From Lonepinella sp042468235 (GTDB lineage Bacteria; Pseudomonadota; Gammaproteobacteria; Enterobacterales; Pasteurellaceae), in contig NZ_CP170386.1 in NCBI RefSeq assembly GCF_042468235.1, positions 1,364,001 through 1,428,000 on the forward strand: a stretch of 64,000 bases of DNA, read 5' to 3'. The notes under the pieces are model-generated. The model did not search any database. It had not been told where the DNA came from and saw nothing but the letters and a program-made list of their open reading frames with translations. Numbering within the stretch: the stretch's first letter is position 1; every line of letters starts with the position of its first letter. A program made the translations under genes and the position numbers. Positions 26,573 through 35,819 of this stretch are shown one piece after another.

Positions 26573-27592
26573 TTAATATCTTTTTAATCCAGCTAAAATT
26601 TTCTGTGGAATTTGCTGGCGAACTTGTAATGTGGCATCTTTAATGGCATTACTAAATGCTTGTTCATTTGCACTGCCATGGCTTTTCACCACCACAGATG
26701 TCAATCCAATTAAAGATGCCCCATTATATTGATCGGGATTAATACTTTTTAAACGCTGATAGCTTTCACTAAATAATTTACTGATTAACCAACTAAATAA
26801 TGGTTCTAATAGGTGATGGCGAGATTTCCCTTTCAGTAAAGCGATCATATTTTTAGCTGCCCCTTCCAAGGTTTTTAGTGCAATATTACCAGTAAAACCG
26901 TCACTGACGATCACATCCGCTTTGTCATTAAGTAAATGGTTACCTTCAATAAATCCTACATAATTAAGTGCGGTATCTTTTTCTAACATTTCCGCAGCAG
27001 AACGAATAGATAGATGCCCTTTGATGTCTTCTACCCCAATATTTAACAAGGCAATACGTGGATAAACCAAATTCAACTGATTTTCCGCAAAAATCGATCC
27101 TATTAAGGCAAATTGATATAAATTTTCTGCATCGCAATCAATATTCGCTCCAAGATCTAACATCACCGACCGCTTGCCATCAATAGTAGGCAACAATGCT
27201 AATAACGCTGGACGCTGAATCCCTTTTAAGGGTTGTAAAATAACTTTTGATAGTCCCATTAATGCCGCCGTATTGCCAGCACTTACACAGCCTTGAGCAT
27301 CTCCTTTTTGTACTGCCTCAATGGCCAAACGCATCGACGTCCCTTTACTGTGACGTAGTGCATAAGTTAAACCTTGATTATTTTCAATCTGATGGGAAGT
27401 ATGACAAATTGTTAGGCGCTCCGCTAGTGCTTTTGGTATATTGCTAAGAAATGGGCTTATTTGCTGGCTGTCGCCAAACAAAAGTAAAGATAGCATCGGA
27501 TCATTTTCCAACGCTTTTAAAGATGCGGGGATAGTAATACGGGGACCTATGTCCCCGCCCATCACATCTAACGCAAGGGTTAGACGACTCAA
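26573..27592 (-). CDS. plsX: Acyl-ACP:phosphate acyltransferase
   Basis: PlsX makes acyl-phosphate from acyl-ACP for phosphatidic acid synthesis. The 339-residue protein has the family start LALDVMGGDIGP, the AGNTAALMGLS segment near residue 105, and VSDGFTGNIALKTLEG near 225. It lies 21 bases after rpmF. The protein is peripheral to the inner membrane. Confidence 0.96.
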   Translation of the reverse strand: MSRLTLALDVMGGDIGPRITIPASLKALENDPMLSLLLFGDSQQISPFLSNIPKALAERLTICHTSHQIENNQGLTYALRHSKGTSMRLAIEAVQKGDAQGCVSAGNTAALMGLSKVILQPLKGIQRPALLALLPTIDGKRSVMLDLGANIDCDAENLYQFALIGSIFAENQLNLVYPRIALLNIGVEDIKGHLSIRSAAEMLEKDTALNYVGFIEGNHLLNDKADVIVSDGFTGNIALKTLEGAAKNMIALLKGKSRHHLLEPLFSWLISKLFSESYQRLKSINPDQYNGASLIGLTSVVVKSHGSANEQAFSNAIKDATLQVRQQIPQKILAGLKRY

Positions 27593-27613
27593 GTTATTAC
27601 CTTATAACAGCAA

Positions 27614-27784
27614 TTACTTATTAATCACTTTACGGCCACGGTAGAAACCGTCAGCAGTAACGTGATGACGTAAATGAGTTTCACCACTTGCTTTATCAAC
27701 TGATACTGCAGCAGTAGTCAAGGCATCGTGAGAGCGACGCATATCACGACGTGAACGAGATTTTTTATTTTGTTGAACAGCCAC
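27614..27784 (-). CDS. rpmF: 50S ribosomal protein L32 (GTG start)
   Basis: The 56-residue product starts AVQQNKKSRSRRDMRRSHDA after the initiator and ends GRKVINK, which is L32. The start codon is GTG at 27782-27784, where relatives usually have ATG. An AGGAG ribosome site lies 7-8 bases before it, and no in-frame ATG is nearby. The gene sits between yceD and plsX in the order conserved across gammaproteobacteria. Confidence 0.96.
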   Translation of the reverse strand: MAVQQNKKSRSRRDMRRSHDALTTAAVSVDKASGETHLRHHVTADGFYRGRKVINK

Positions 27785-27801
27785 GGGCTTATCTCCTAAA
27801 T

Positions 27802-28326
27802 TTACTTTTGCTTTAAACTAGCTAATACAGAGAACGGGTTTGGTTTTTTTGCCAATTCTTCTGGCAATTCACCAAATACCTGTTCCGCTACGGACACTTC
27901 ACAGTGTTCAGATGAATGCATTGGAACGATAGGTAAAGACAAAATAAATTCATCTTCAATCGTACCAAGTAAATCTATTTCACCAAATTCATTAAATTCA
28001 ATTGGTTCATAAATTTCGGGTAATTCATCGGCTCGATCCAAATTAGCCACTGGGCTATAACAGAAATCACAGCTTAGTGTTTGTACAAAAGGTTGTTCAC
28101 AACGTTGACACTCGAGTTCGACATCAACTGTTGCATGACCTTTCATTACTACCAACTTTTGCGGATCAATGAAAAACGATAATGTCACCAGTGCATCACC
28201 AAGCACTTTTACTACAGATTCATTCAGACGTTCAAGCTGACTAGTGGCATAATAGCCATCATAATCAAGTCTTCGTTGGGCATCTTTAACAGGATCTGTC
28301 GTTAGGGGTAGTTTTACCTTTTGCAT
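27802..28326 (-). CDS. yceD: YceD (DUF177), 23S rRNA accumulation protein
   Basis: The 174-residue protein has the DUF177 pattern MKGHATVDVELECQRCEQPF, with the paired cysteines CQRC near residue 75 and ELPEIYEPIEFNEFGEIDLLGTIEDEFILSLP in the acidic second half. In E. coli YceD is needed for normal 23S rRNA levels. It opens the yceD-rpmF-plsX-fabHDG cluster, lying 17 bases before rpmF. Confidence 0.92.
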   Translation of the reverse strand: MQKVKLPLTTDPVKDAQRRLDYDGYYATSQLERLNESVVKVLGDALVTLSFFIDPQKLVVMKGHATVDVELECQRCEQPFVQTLSCDFCYSPVANLDRADELPEIYEPIEFNEFGEIDLLGTIEDEFILSLPIVPMHSSEHCEVSVAEQVFGELPEELAKKPNPFSVLASLKQK

Positions 28327-28482
28327 AGGGTGCGAATATTACCTTTTGATCGCCAATTAGTCAAAGAAAATTATCATTTTTTCTGCGAAAAGTCGATAAT
28401 TTCATAAAAATTTATTTTTAACTTAACTCTGCTCTATTTAGTATAGTTAATTTTATCAATTTAAACAAAAATTTAACATGGT

Positions 28483-28513
28483 TTTACCTAAGCTTTAAGA
28501 TTAATGCTATAAT
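28483..28513 (+). promoter_or_regulatory. Likely promoter of psd
   Basis: A perfect -10, TATAAT at 28508-28513, is preceded by TG at 28505-28506 (extended -10). A TTTACC -35-like element lies at 28483-28488, spaced 19. It faces psd, whose ATG is 37 bases after the -10. The remaining 28327-28482 gap is AT-rich and should carry the divergent yceD promoter. Confidence 0.55.
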
Positions 28514-28550
28514 AAAAATGGAGTGATTTTATTATTAAAAAGGAAAAACA

Positions 28551-29420
28551 ATGAATCAATTTAGCTATTGGCAACGTATTAAGGTTGCATTTCAATATAT
28601 TATGCCACAACTTTATTTGACTCAATTAGCTGGCTGGCTGGCTAAACAAAAATGGGGAGCAATAACCCACTTTGCGATTAAATTATTTGCGAAAAAATAC
28701 AAAGTGAATATGCAGGAAGCAACTAAAACTGAATTTCATGCTTATGACAGTTTTAATGAGTTTTTTATTCGTTCTCTGGCAAAAAATGCACGACAGATTA
28801 ACCAAGATTCCACCGCACTTTGCTTACCCGCAGACGGTAAAATTAGTCAATGTGGTCGTATTTCTGATAATTTATTATTGCAAGCGAAAGGACACTTTTT
28901 CAGCTTAAATGATCTGTTAGCGGAAGATCAAGAATTAGTCAATGAATTTAAAAATGGTGAGTTCGCTACTACTTATTTATCACCGAGTGATTATCACCGT
29001 GTACATATGCCCTGTAACGCCACCTTACGCAAAATGATTTATGTACCGGGAGATTTATTCTCCGTTAACCCATTCTTAAATACCCACGTCCCTAACTTAT
29101 TAGCCCGTAATGAACGTGTTATTTGTGTGTTTGATACTGAATTTGGAAAAATGATCCAAATTCTGGTTGGTGCTACCATTACTGCTAGTATTAGTACCGC
29201 TTGGGCTGGTATCATTACACCACCACGTCCAAATGAAGTAAAAACTTGGACGTACGAAGGCGAAAATGCCATGAAATTACAGAAAGGTCAGGAAATGGGC
29301 GCATTTCAACTCGGTTCAACCGTCATTAATTTATTTCAATCTAATAAAGTCCGTTTAGCTGACAACTTAGATGTAGATTCTGTGACCCGTGTTGGTCAAG
29401 TTCTCGCTTACAAAAAATAA
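28551..29420 (+). CDS. psd: Phosphatidylserine decarboxylase proenzyme
   Basis: Psd makes phosphatidylethanolamine. The 289-residue proenzyme cuts itself at the Gly-Ser bond of the LGST motif (FQLGSTVINLF, near residue 250), leaving a pyruvoyl group on the small subunit. The catalytic histidine region YLSPSDYHRVHMP is present near residue 145. AAAAGGAAAA precedes the ATG. fklB begins 26 bases downstream. Confidence 0.96.
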   Translation: MNQFSYWQRIKVAFQYIMPQLYLTQLAGWLAKQKWGAITHFAIKLFAKKYKVNMQEATKTEFHAYDSFNEFFIRSLAKNARQINQDSTALCLPADGKISQCGRISDNLLLQAKGHFFSLNDLLAEDQELVNEFKNGEFATTYLSPSDYHRVHMPCNATLRKMIYVPGDLFSVNPFLNTHVPNLLARNERVICVFDTEFGKMIQILVGATITASISTAWAGIITPPRPNEVKTWTYEGENAMKLQKGQEMGAFQLGSTVINLFQSNKVRLADNLDVDSVTRVGQVLAYKK

Positions 29421-29446
29421 TCAACCCATAAAATAAAAGGAAAATT

Positions 29447-30073
29447 ATGTCAATTTTTGATTCAATTAAATTAGAAAGTACCGCAGAAAAAGGCGGTTAT
29501 GGTATCGGTTTACAAATCGGTCAACAACTAGCGGACAGCGGAATGCAAGTGTCAGCAGAAGCTGTTGCTAAAGGTATTTATGATGTATTAAATCAAAATA
29601 AACCTGCTATTGCCCTAGAAGAAGTCAGCAAAGCTTTACAACAAATTCAACAACAAGCTCAGGAAGCAGCAAATGCACAATTTAAACAAATTGAAGACGA
29701 AGGTCGTGCATTCTTAGTGGAAAATGCCAAAAAAGATAATGTAAAAGTCACCGAAACTGGCTTGCAATATGAAGTGATTACTGAAGGTAATGGCAATAAA
29801 CCCACTCGTCAAGACAGCGTACGTGTACATTACACAGGTAAACTGATTGATGGTACGACTTTCGACAGCTCTGTGGTACGTGGCACTCCAGCAGAATTCT
29901 CTGTAAGCGGTGTTATTGCTGGTTGGACAGAAGCCCTCCAGCTAATGCCAGTAGGCTCAAAATGGCGGTTAACTATTCCACATAATCTTGCTTACGGTGA
30001 ACGTGGTGCAGGTCAATCCATTCCACCGTTTAGTGTATTGGTGTTTGAAGTGGAATTGTTGGATATTTTGTAA
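29447..30073 (+). CDS. fklB: FKBP-type peptidyl-prolyl isomerase (FklB/FKBP22 type)
   Basis: The 208-residue protein has an N-terminal helical dimerisation domain (YGIGLQIGQQLADSGMQVSAEAVAKGI) and a C-terminal FKBP domain with VRVHYTGKLIDGTTFDSS, GVIAGWTEALQLMPVGSKW and IPPFSVLVFEVELLDI. No signal peptide is present, so it is the cytoplasmic FKBP22 type rather than periplasmic FkpA. It follows psd and is ended by an uptake-signal terminator. Confidence 0.9.
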   Translation: MSIFDSIKLESTAEKGGYGIGLQIGQQLADSGMQVSAEAVAKGIYDVLNQNKPAIALEEVSKALQQIQQQAQEAANAQFKQIEDEGRAFLVENAKKDNVKVTETGLQYEVITEGNGNKPTRQDSVRVHYTGKLIDGTTFDSSVVRGTPAEFSVSGVIAGWTEALQLMPVGSKWRLTIPHNLAYGERGAGQSIPPFSVLVFEVELLDIL

Positions 30074-30083
30074 TGCCAACCCC

Positions 30084-30113
30084 AAAAGTGCGGTATTTTT
30101 TACCGCACTTTTC
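30084..30113. terminator. Inverted uptake-signal terminator between fklB and bamD
   Basis: AAAAGTGCGGTA and TACCGCACTTTT form a 12-bp perfect stem with a T5 loop. It lies between convergent fklB and bamD and can end both. Confidence 0.85.
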
Positions 30114-30129
30114 TTATTGATAAATTAAA

Positions 30130-30942
30130 CTACTCAACCTTGCTATCCCAAAACTTTAACCAAGATGGAAAACTTAAAAACGGTTCATCTGGTTTCTTCG
30201 CTTGTTGAATTTGCTTACCTTCGTTGGCTTTCACTAAGGTTGCAGCTTGTTGTTCAAGTTGAGTTAAACCTAACTCATGATAAGCCTTTTGCATTAATGG
30301 TAAGGCTTCTAACGTTGATTGTGTATCAGGATAGGTTTTCAACATGCCTGTGACACGGTTTGCCACCGCAACCCATGCTTTACGCTCGGCATAGAATTTG
30401 GCAATTTCTAATTCATGGCGTGCTAAATGGTCTTTAATATACGCCATGCGTGCCAATGCATCTGGCGCATAAGGACTATTCGGGAAATGCGTGACTAAAG
30501 TTTGGAAATTACTAAATGCTGTTTTCATTGTGGTGCTTTCTCGCGTAGCACGATCGATACCAAAGAAATCTTGCATAAAGTTATCACCCATAGATGTATT
30601 AGTTAACCCTACCATATATAACACGTAATCTGCATGTTGACTATTCGGGAAAGTATGTAAAAAACTATCCGCTGTGGTGATCGCTTTAGTATAATCTTGC
30701 ATTTTATAAGAAGCGTAAATAATATTTAATTTTGCTTGTTCGCTATATATACTTCCGGGGAAACGTGTATCTAACGCATCAAAATAGCGTAATGCATCCG
30801 AATAGCTACCATCTTGAATATAAGTTTGGGCGGTACTAAATAGCTCCTGTTCAGAAGCCTGTTCCACAGCCTTATTGCTAGAACAAGCGGAAATGGCAAG
30901 AGCAGTTAATGCAATCAATGTGAGCGATTTTAATTTACGCAT
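30130..30942 (-). CDS. bamD: BamD outer-membrane assembly lipoprotein
   Basis: BamD is the essential lipoprotein partner of BamA in outer-membrane protein assembly; in Neisseria and Haemophilus it is also called ComL. The 270-residue protein has a lipobox (ALAISACSS, Cys about residue 20) and five TPR-like repeats, for example ALRYFDALDTRFPGSIYSEQA and FPNSPYAPDALARMAYIKD. It is divergent from rluD, the usual arrangement. Confidence 0.95.
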   Translation of the reverse strand: MRKLKSLTLIALTALAISACSSNKAVEQASEQELFSTAQTYIQDGSYSDALRYFDALDTRFPGSIYSEQAKLNIIYASYKMQDYTKAITTADSFLHTFPNSQHADYVLYMVGLTNTSMGDNFMQDFFGIDRATRESTTMKTAFSNFQTLVTHFPNSPYAPDALARMAYIKDHLARHELEIAKFYAERKAWVAVANRVTGMLKTYPDTQSTLEALPLMQKAYHELGLTQLEQQAATLVKANEGKQIQQAKKPDEPFLSFPSWLKFWDSKVE

Positions 30943-31042
30943 AACCTAATAATCCTTTTCTATGTAAAAATGTTATCTTAAGGTACAATATCTGTCATAT
31001 TCTATCTGACATTACCAAATAATTCACGGAATTTTATTTTTT

Positions 31043-32029
31043 ATGGCACAAAATACCAAACAAATGACGCTATCGGCAGTGGTTCAGCCGGAACAAATGG
31101 GACAACGATTAGACCAAACCTTGGCGGAATTGTTCCCCGATTATTCACGTTCACGCTTAAAAATATGGATTGAAAATAATAACGTGCTAGTCAATGGCAA
31201 GGTTTTAAACGTGCCAAGAAGCAAAATATTAGGCGGTGAACAAATTGACATTAGCGTGGAAGTGGAAGACGAAACTCATTATACCCCCGAGAATTTGCCA
31301 CTCAATATTGTTTATGAAGACGATGATATTTTAGTGATTAACAAACCTAAAGATTTTGTGGTTCATCCCGGAGCGGGCAACCCCAGTGGTACAGTATTAA
31401 ATGCGTTACTCTATCATTATCCGCAAATTGCCGAAGTGCCAAGGGCCGGTATTGTACACCGTTTAGATAAGGATACCACGGGTTTAATGGTAGTTGCTAA
31501 AACGATTCCTGCTCAAACGCAGTTAGTCCGTGATTTGCAAAAACGTAAAATCACGCGTGAATATGAAGCGGTAGCATTTGGCGTGATGACTCAAGGAGGC
31601 AAAATCGATCAGCCGATGGCTCGTCATCCGACTAAACGTACACTTATGGCAGTACATCCCATGGGTAAACCGGCGATAACCCACTATCGAATTATGGAAC
31701 ATTTTCGTAACTATACTCGCTTACGCTTACGCTTAGAAACCGGTCGAACTCATCAAATTCGGGTACATATGGCACATATTGCTCATCCATTATTAGGCGA
31801 CCAAACCTATGGTGGACGACCACGTCCACCAAAAAATGCAACAGAAGCTTTTAGTGCGGTATTACGTAATTTCCAACGTCAAGCCTTGCATGCAGTAATG
31901 TTACGTTTAGAACATCCCATTACTCAACAAATCATGGAATGGCATGCACCATTACCCGATGATTTTGTGGAATTAATTAATGCACTAAAACAAGATTATC
32001 AATTGCATAAAGATGAATTAGATTATTAA
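31043..32029 (+). CDS. rluD: 23S rRNA pseudouridine synthase D
   Basis: RluD makes pseudouridines 1911, 1915 and 1917 in 23S rRNA. The 328-residue protein has an N-terminal S4 RNA-binding domain (QRLDQTLAELFPDYSRSRLKIWI) and the catalytic aspartate in GIVHRLDKDTTGLMV near residue 140. The motif GRTHQIRVHMAHIAHPLLGD is intact. pgeF begins 13 bases later, as in the E. coli rluD-yfiH pair. Confidence 0.96.
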   Translation: MAQNTKQMTLSAVVQPEQMGQRLDQTLAELFPDYSRSRLKIWIENNNVLVNGKVLNVPRSKILGGEQIDISVEVEDETHYTPENLPLNIVYEDDDILVINKPKDFVVHPGAGNPSGTVLNALLYHYPQIAEVPRAGIVHRLDKDTTGLMVVAKTIPAQTQLVRDLQKRKITREYEAVAFGVMTQGGKIDQPMARHPTKRTLMAVHPMGKPAITHYRIMEHFRNYTRLRLRLETGRTHQIRVHMAHIAHPLLGDQTYGGRPRPPKNATEAFSAVLRNFQRQALHAVMLRLEHPITQQIMEWHAPLPDDFVELINALKQDYQLHKDELDY

Positions 32030-32042
32030 GGTAATAACAAAT

Positions 32043-32801
32043 ATGAGTGAAAAAAACGCGAAAAAAATCACCGCACTTTCGCCTCCTTGGCAAACACCAA
32101 GTAATGTACGAGCTTTTAGCACCACGCGGCAAGGTGGTTTTAGTGTGGCACCTTATACGAGTTTTAACTTAGGCCATCATGTGGGAGATGATCAAACTGC
32201 GGTACAAAATAACCGAATTTTATTAACTGAACAGTTAGGTTTACCACAATTTCCGTTATTTTTAAATCAAGTGCATAGCACAAAAATTATTCGCTTACCT
32301 TACCATGGCACAGATATACAAGCAGATGCTGTCTATACCAATCAGAAAAATCAAGTATGTTTAGTGATGACAGCCGATTGTTTACCTGTATTATTCACCA
32401 ATACACAAGGTAATGAAGTTGCAGCAGTTCACGCTGGTTGGCGTGGATTATGTGACGGTATTTTGGAACAAACGGTCCAATGTTTTAAATCTGCTCCGCA
32501 AGCTATCAAAGCATGGTTAGGTCCAGCGATCGGTCCAACTGTCTTTCAAGTAGGACAAGACGTTGTTGATCAATTTGTTTTACAGGATCCTCAGGCAATT
32601 ACTGCCTTTACACCTGATTCCACAAATCAAGGCAAATATTTTGCGAATCTCTACTTGCTAGCAACCCAACGTTTACATAAACTGGGTATTACACAAATTA
32701 TCGGCGGCGAGCATTGTACCTACCTCGAACAAGATGATTTCTTTTCTTATCGTCGAGATGGTATAACAGGGCGAATGGCAAGTTTGATTTGGTTTGAGTA
32801 A
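32043..32801 (+). CDS. pgeF: PgeF/YfiH multicopper-oxidase-like peptidoglycan editing factor
   Basis: The 252-residue product belongs to the YfiH/LACC1 family, once called polyphenol oxidase. E. coli PgeF is reported to hydrolyse mis-synthesised L-Ser-containing cell-wall precursors. Zinc/copper-ligand motifs are seen in TADCLPVLF, AAVHAGWRGLCDG and GGEHCTY, and the C-terminus has SYRRDGITGRMAS. It is co-linear with rluD, and an uptake signal overlaps codons 10-13. Confidence 0.92.
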   Translation: MSEKNAKKITALSPPWQTPSNVRAFSTTRQGGFSVAPYTSFNLGHHVGDDQTAVQNNRILLTEQLGLPQFPLFLNQVHSTKIIRLPYHGTDIQADAVYTNQKNQVCLVMTADCLPVLFTNTQGNEVAAVHAGWRGLCDGILEQTVQCFKSAPQAIKAWLGPAIGPTVFQVGQDVVDQFVLQDPQAITAFTPDSTNQGKYFANLYLLATQRLHKLGITQIIGGEHCTYLEQDDFFSYRRDGITGRMASLIWFE

Positions 32802-32907
32802 AAAATCGTAAAATGTGGTTGAATTTTTGCGAAAAATTACCATCTAATCAAAAAATCACCGCACTTTTTAGACTTTATTATTCTTCGTTAAAGGATTAAA
32901 TATCACA

Positions 32908-33795
32908 ATGAATTTTATAGGTAAATTTTTAGGCTTTTTCATCGGTTATAAACTTGCCGGACTCTTTGGCGGCATTGCTGGCGCGATTATCGGTCACTGG
33001 GCGGATAAAAAATTATATGAACTAGGTTCAGTGAGTTCATCATTTTTTGGCAAAAAACTCACTCGACAAGCCTTATTTATGCAAACAACCTTTGCGGTAA
33101 TGGGACATTTAACCAAATCCAAAGGACAAGTGACGCAAGAGGATATTCAACTTGCTACCAACTTGATGGGGCAATTACAACTTGATGAAACTAATCGCAA
33201 GCTCGCTCAGCAAGCCTTTAATCGAGGTAAAGAAGCCGATTTTCCGTTACGTCAAGTGATCCGTGAATTTCGTCTCGGTTGCGGACAACGTGCCGATCTA
33301 TTACGGATGTTCCTGAGTGTACAAGTACAAACAGCATTTGCAGATGACGAATTACACCAAAATGAAAAAGAAGTCTTACGCATTGTTGCCGAAGAATTAG
33401 GCTTATCATCCTTACAATTTGAGCAAATGATTATGATGGAAATGGCGCGCCGTCAATTTTCTAGCGGTGGTTTCTATCAACAAGCCTATCAGCAATATCA
33501 ACAGCAACAAGGTTATCAAGGTGGCTACCAACAACAAGGTAGCGGTTATCAGCGTGGCAATTACGGCTATCAATCCGGCCCAACCGTTGATGATGCTTAT
33601 AAAGTGTTAGGCGTGTCTGCTACAGATGACCAACAAACTGTTAAACGTGCTTATCGCCGTTTAATGAATGAAAATCACCCAGATAAATTAGTCTCTAAAG
33701 GTTTGCCAAAAGAAATGCTTGAAATGGCAAAAGAAAAAGCCCAGCAAATTCAAGCAGCTTATGATTTAATTTGTAAATCAAAAGGCTGGAAATAA
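32908..33795 (+). CDS. djlA: DjlA membrane-anchored DnaJ-like co-chaperone
   Basis: DjlA stimulates DnaK at the inner membrane. The 295-residue protein has one glycine-rich N-terminal membrane segment (residues about 5-28), a TerB-like helical domain (GQVTQEDIQLATNLM to LGLSSLQFEQM), a Q/Y/G-rich linker of about 40 residues, and a C-terminal J domain with the HPD motif in NENHPDKLV. The linker is unusually repetitive (QQQGYQGGYQQQGSGYQ) and may vary in length between strains. Confidence 0.93.
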   Translation: MNFIGKFLGFFIGYKLAGLFGGIAGAIIGHWADKKLYELGSVSSSFFGKKLTRQALFMQTTFAVMGHLTKSKGQVTQEDIQLATNLMGQLQLDETNRKLAQQAFNRGKEADFPLRQVIREFRLGCGQRADLLRMFLSVQVQTAFADDELHQNEKEVLRIVAEELGLSSLQFEQMIMMEMARRQFSSGGFYQQAYQQYQQQQGYQGGYQQQGSGYQRGNYGYQSGPTVDDAYKVLGVSATDDQQTVKRAYRRLMNENHPDKLVSKGLPKEMLEMAKEKAQQIQAAYDLICKSKGWK

Positions 33796-33804
33796 GGCTT
33801 ACGC

Positions 33805-34761
33805 TTGCGAGTTATTTTAGCCCCTATGCAAGGTGTACTGGATCCCCTAGTACGCCAATTACTCACTGAAGTTAACGACTACGATCTCTGTATTTCTGAA
33901 TTTGTGCGCGTAGTCGATCAGCTTCTCCCCAACAAAATATTTTATCGTCTGGCACCAGAGTTACATAATAACGGTCTAACCCCATCTGGTACCCCAATTC
34001 GAGTGCAATTACTCGGGCAACACCCCCAATGGTTAGCAGAAAATGCGCATCGTGCTATTCAATTAGGTTCCCATGGGATTGATTTAAATTGTGGTTGCCC
34101 TTCCAAAACCGTCAATGGCAGCCATGGCGGTGCCAGTTTATTGAAAAATCCGGAATTAATTTATCAAGCAACACAAGCATTACGCCAAGTGGTGCCCTCT
34201 CATTTGCCTGTGAGCGTCAAAGTGCGATTAGGTTGGGACAATATTTCACAAGCCTTTGACATTGCAGATGCGGTACAGCAAGGTGGTGCCACAGAAATCA
34301 CCATTCACGGACGCACTAAAGCTGACGGCTATCGAGCAGATCGCATTAACTGGCAAAAAATTGGGGAAATTCGTGAAAGACTAAGCATTCCTGTGATCGC
34401 AAATGGGGAAATCTGGCATTACCAAGACGGACAAAACTGTTTACAAATAACAGGTTGCCAAGGACTAATGATCGGACGTGGTGCGTTGCATATTCCAAAT
34501 CTGAGTTTGGTGTTAAAACAGAATCAGACAAAATTAGCTTGGTCAACAGTTATGCTCATTCTGCAAAAATACGCTCAGATGGAAAATATTCATGATACTG
34601 GTTTTTATCATGTTGCTCGGATTAAACAGTGGTTGCAATATTTAAAAAAGGAATATTCTGAAGCCACAAAAATTTTTGAGTTAATCAAAACATGTCAAGA
34701 TGCTGAAGAATTACGCGAGAAATTGATCAAATCTCAAACAGATTATCATCAACTTGTTTAA
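33805..34761 (+). CDS. dusC: tRNA-dihydrouridine(16) synthase
   Basis: DusC is an FMN enzyme that reduces uridine 16 in tRNA. The 318-residue product starts VILAPMQGVLDPLVRQLL and has the catalytic Cys in NCGCPSKTVNGSHGGASLL near residue 98, then VSVKVRLGWD and ITIHGRTKADGY. The best start is TTG at 33805, 9 bases after the djlA stop; the first ATG falls inside the conserved APMQG motif, so it cannot be the start. Confidence 0.9.
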   Translation: MRVILAPMQGVLDPLVRQLLTEVNDYDLCISEFVRVVDQLLPNKIFYRLAPELHNNGLTPSGTPIRVQLLGQHPQWLAENAHRAIQLGSHGIDLNCGCPSKTVNGSHGGASLLKNPELIYQATQALRQVVPSHLPVSVKVRLGWDNISQAFDIADAVQQGGATEITIHGRTKADGYRADRINWQKIGEIRERLSIPVIANGEIWHYQDGQNCLQITGCQGLMIGRGALHIPNLSLVLKQNQTKLAWSTVMLILQKYAQMENIHDTGFYHVARIKQWLQYLKKEYSEATKIFELIKTCQDAEELREKLIKSQTDYHQLV

Positions 34762-34813
34762 AGAACAATCAAACAATAGCAAAAGACTGAACAAAAGTTT
34801 ATAATGACGGTCT

Positions 34814-34829
34814 TATTGTGAACACAATA
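34814..34829 (+). promoter_or_regulatory. Dyad upstream of the 34889 lipoprotein gene
   Basis: TATTGTG-AA-CACAATA is a perfect 7-2-7 inverted repeat. A TATAAT -10 lies at 34848-34853 with no good -35, and the dyad centre is about 39 bases before the expected start, where an activator or repressor could bind. The regulator is unknown. Confidence 0.35.
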
Positions 34830-34888
34830 CAACGCCTTACTTATTAGTATAATTAAGGTTATTTCTACTTTTAAAAGGATTATTTTTA

Positions 34889-35485
34889 ATGAACAAATTT
34901 ACTAAAATTAGTGCCATATCGTTATTTACTCTGTTCTTAACTGCTTGTGATAAACCAGCAGAAAAAGTACCGACTACGGTGGCTCCCGCACAAAATACTC
35001 AAACTGCTCAACCACAAACTGCTCAGCCTAATCAAGTAACATTAAATGTGAATGAACAAAATATTGATGATGTGAAAAAATTCTTAAATTGGGATGCTCA
35101 ACAGATTGAAATCTTAAATGCTCCACAAGATGAGTTAAGAATAGCGACTGAGAGCAAAGATACGGCTAAAATTCAAGCTGCATTACAACAACTTACTGAA
35201 AAGGCGAACCAAGTATTAGCCAATGCAGATAAACTGGACATTAAAGATCCCGGTGTTAATTTGTTAAAGGATAAAGCAAAAGAAAATTTAGTATTATCTA
35301 TTAATTTTGTAAATGAATCTTTTAGTTATGTCGTTCAAGGTAAACAACCAAGTGAAGAAGATAAACAAAAATTAAATGACACATATCAAAGATTAGCGGC
35401 TTCTTCTCAAGAATTACAACAAATTCGTGAAAAATTACATCAAGTACTTGCGCCAAAACCAGCACAAGAGCAACCTACAAAATAA
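34889..35485 (+). CDS. Small lipoprotein of unknown function
   Basis: The 198-residue protein has a lipoprotein signal (SLFTLFLTACDKP, Cys about residue 20), a low-complexity Thr/Gln/Ala/Pro linker to about residue 50, and an all-helical domain after it (LNVNEQNIDDVKKFLNWDAQQIEIL to YQRLAASSQELQQIREKLHQ). I do not recognise the family beyond 'Pasteurellaceae-like lipoprotein'. An AAAAGGA ribosome site precedes the ATG. It is monocistronic, with a dyad in its promoter region and IS200 debris downstream. Confidence 0.7.
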   Translation: MNKFTKISAISLFTLFLTACDKPAEKVPTTVAPAQNTQTAQPQTAQPNQVTLNVNEQNIDDVKKFLNWDAQQIEILNAPQDELRIATESKDTAKIQAALQQLTEKANQVLANADKLDIKDPGVNLLKDKAKENLVLSINFVNESFSYVVQGKQPSEEDKQKLNDTYQRLAASSQELQQIREKLHQVLAPKPAQEQPTK

Positions 35486-35605
35486 TGGTAGGTTAATAAC
35501 AATCTGTACGTAAAACGTGTATTTCTTAGACATCTTATAAGGTCTATTACTTCACATGCTCTTTAAAGGGCATGTGAATTCCGATAATCGTACAGTAACT
35601 ATGTG

Positions 35606-35781
35606 ATTTACGCCTTTAAAGGGAAGCCTCATATACTTTCTCCAGTAAATTATCCTGAATCATCTTTGCTTAATCCTTGATATACTCCTTTACTATCTTT
35701 GTATTTAACCGACAATACTTACATAATAACCTTTCACCCAAAAGTTCTGGTTTCCAGACTTATATTTTAGATCTACATATC
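35606..35781 (-). pseudogene. Eroded C-terminal part of an IS200-type TnpA transposase
   Basis: Read on the minus strand from 35772, the DNA encodes DLKYKSGNQNFWVKGYYVSIVG, then after a frame change LNTKIVKEYIKD-stop-AKMIQDNLLEKVYE, and after another change PFKG. These match, in order, the end of IS200/IS605-family TnpA (NLKYKYGNRxFWxxGYYVSTVG ... IxxYIxxQ ... LSxKEYEDPFKG). At least two frameshifts and one internal stop show it is dead. Most of the gene is missing. A TTCACATGC/GCATGTGAA hairpin at 35551-35577 may be the element's end structure. The rest of the 35486-35870 gap holds only the rho terminator. Confidence 0.7.
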
Positions 35782-35819
35782 ATTCAAATATCCATAAAGC
35801 TTGATACCACCAATAAAGA

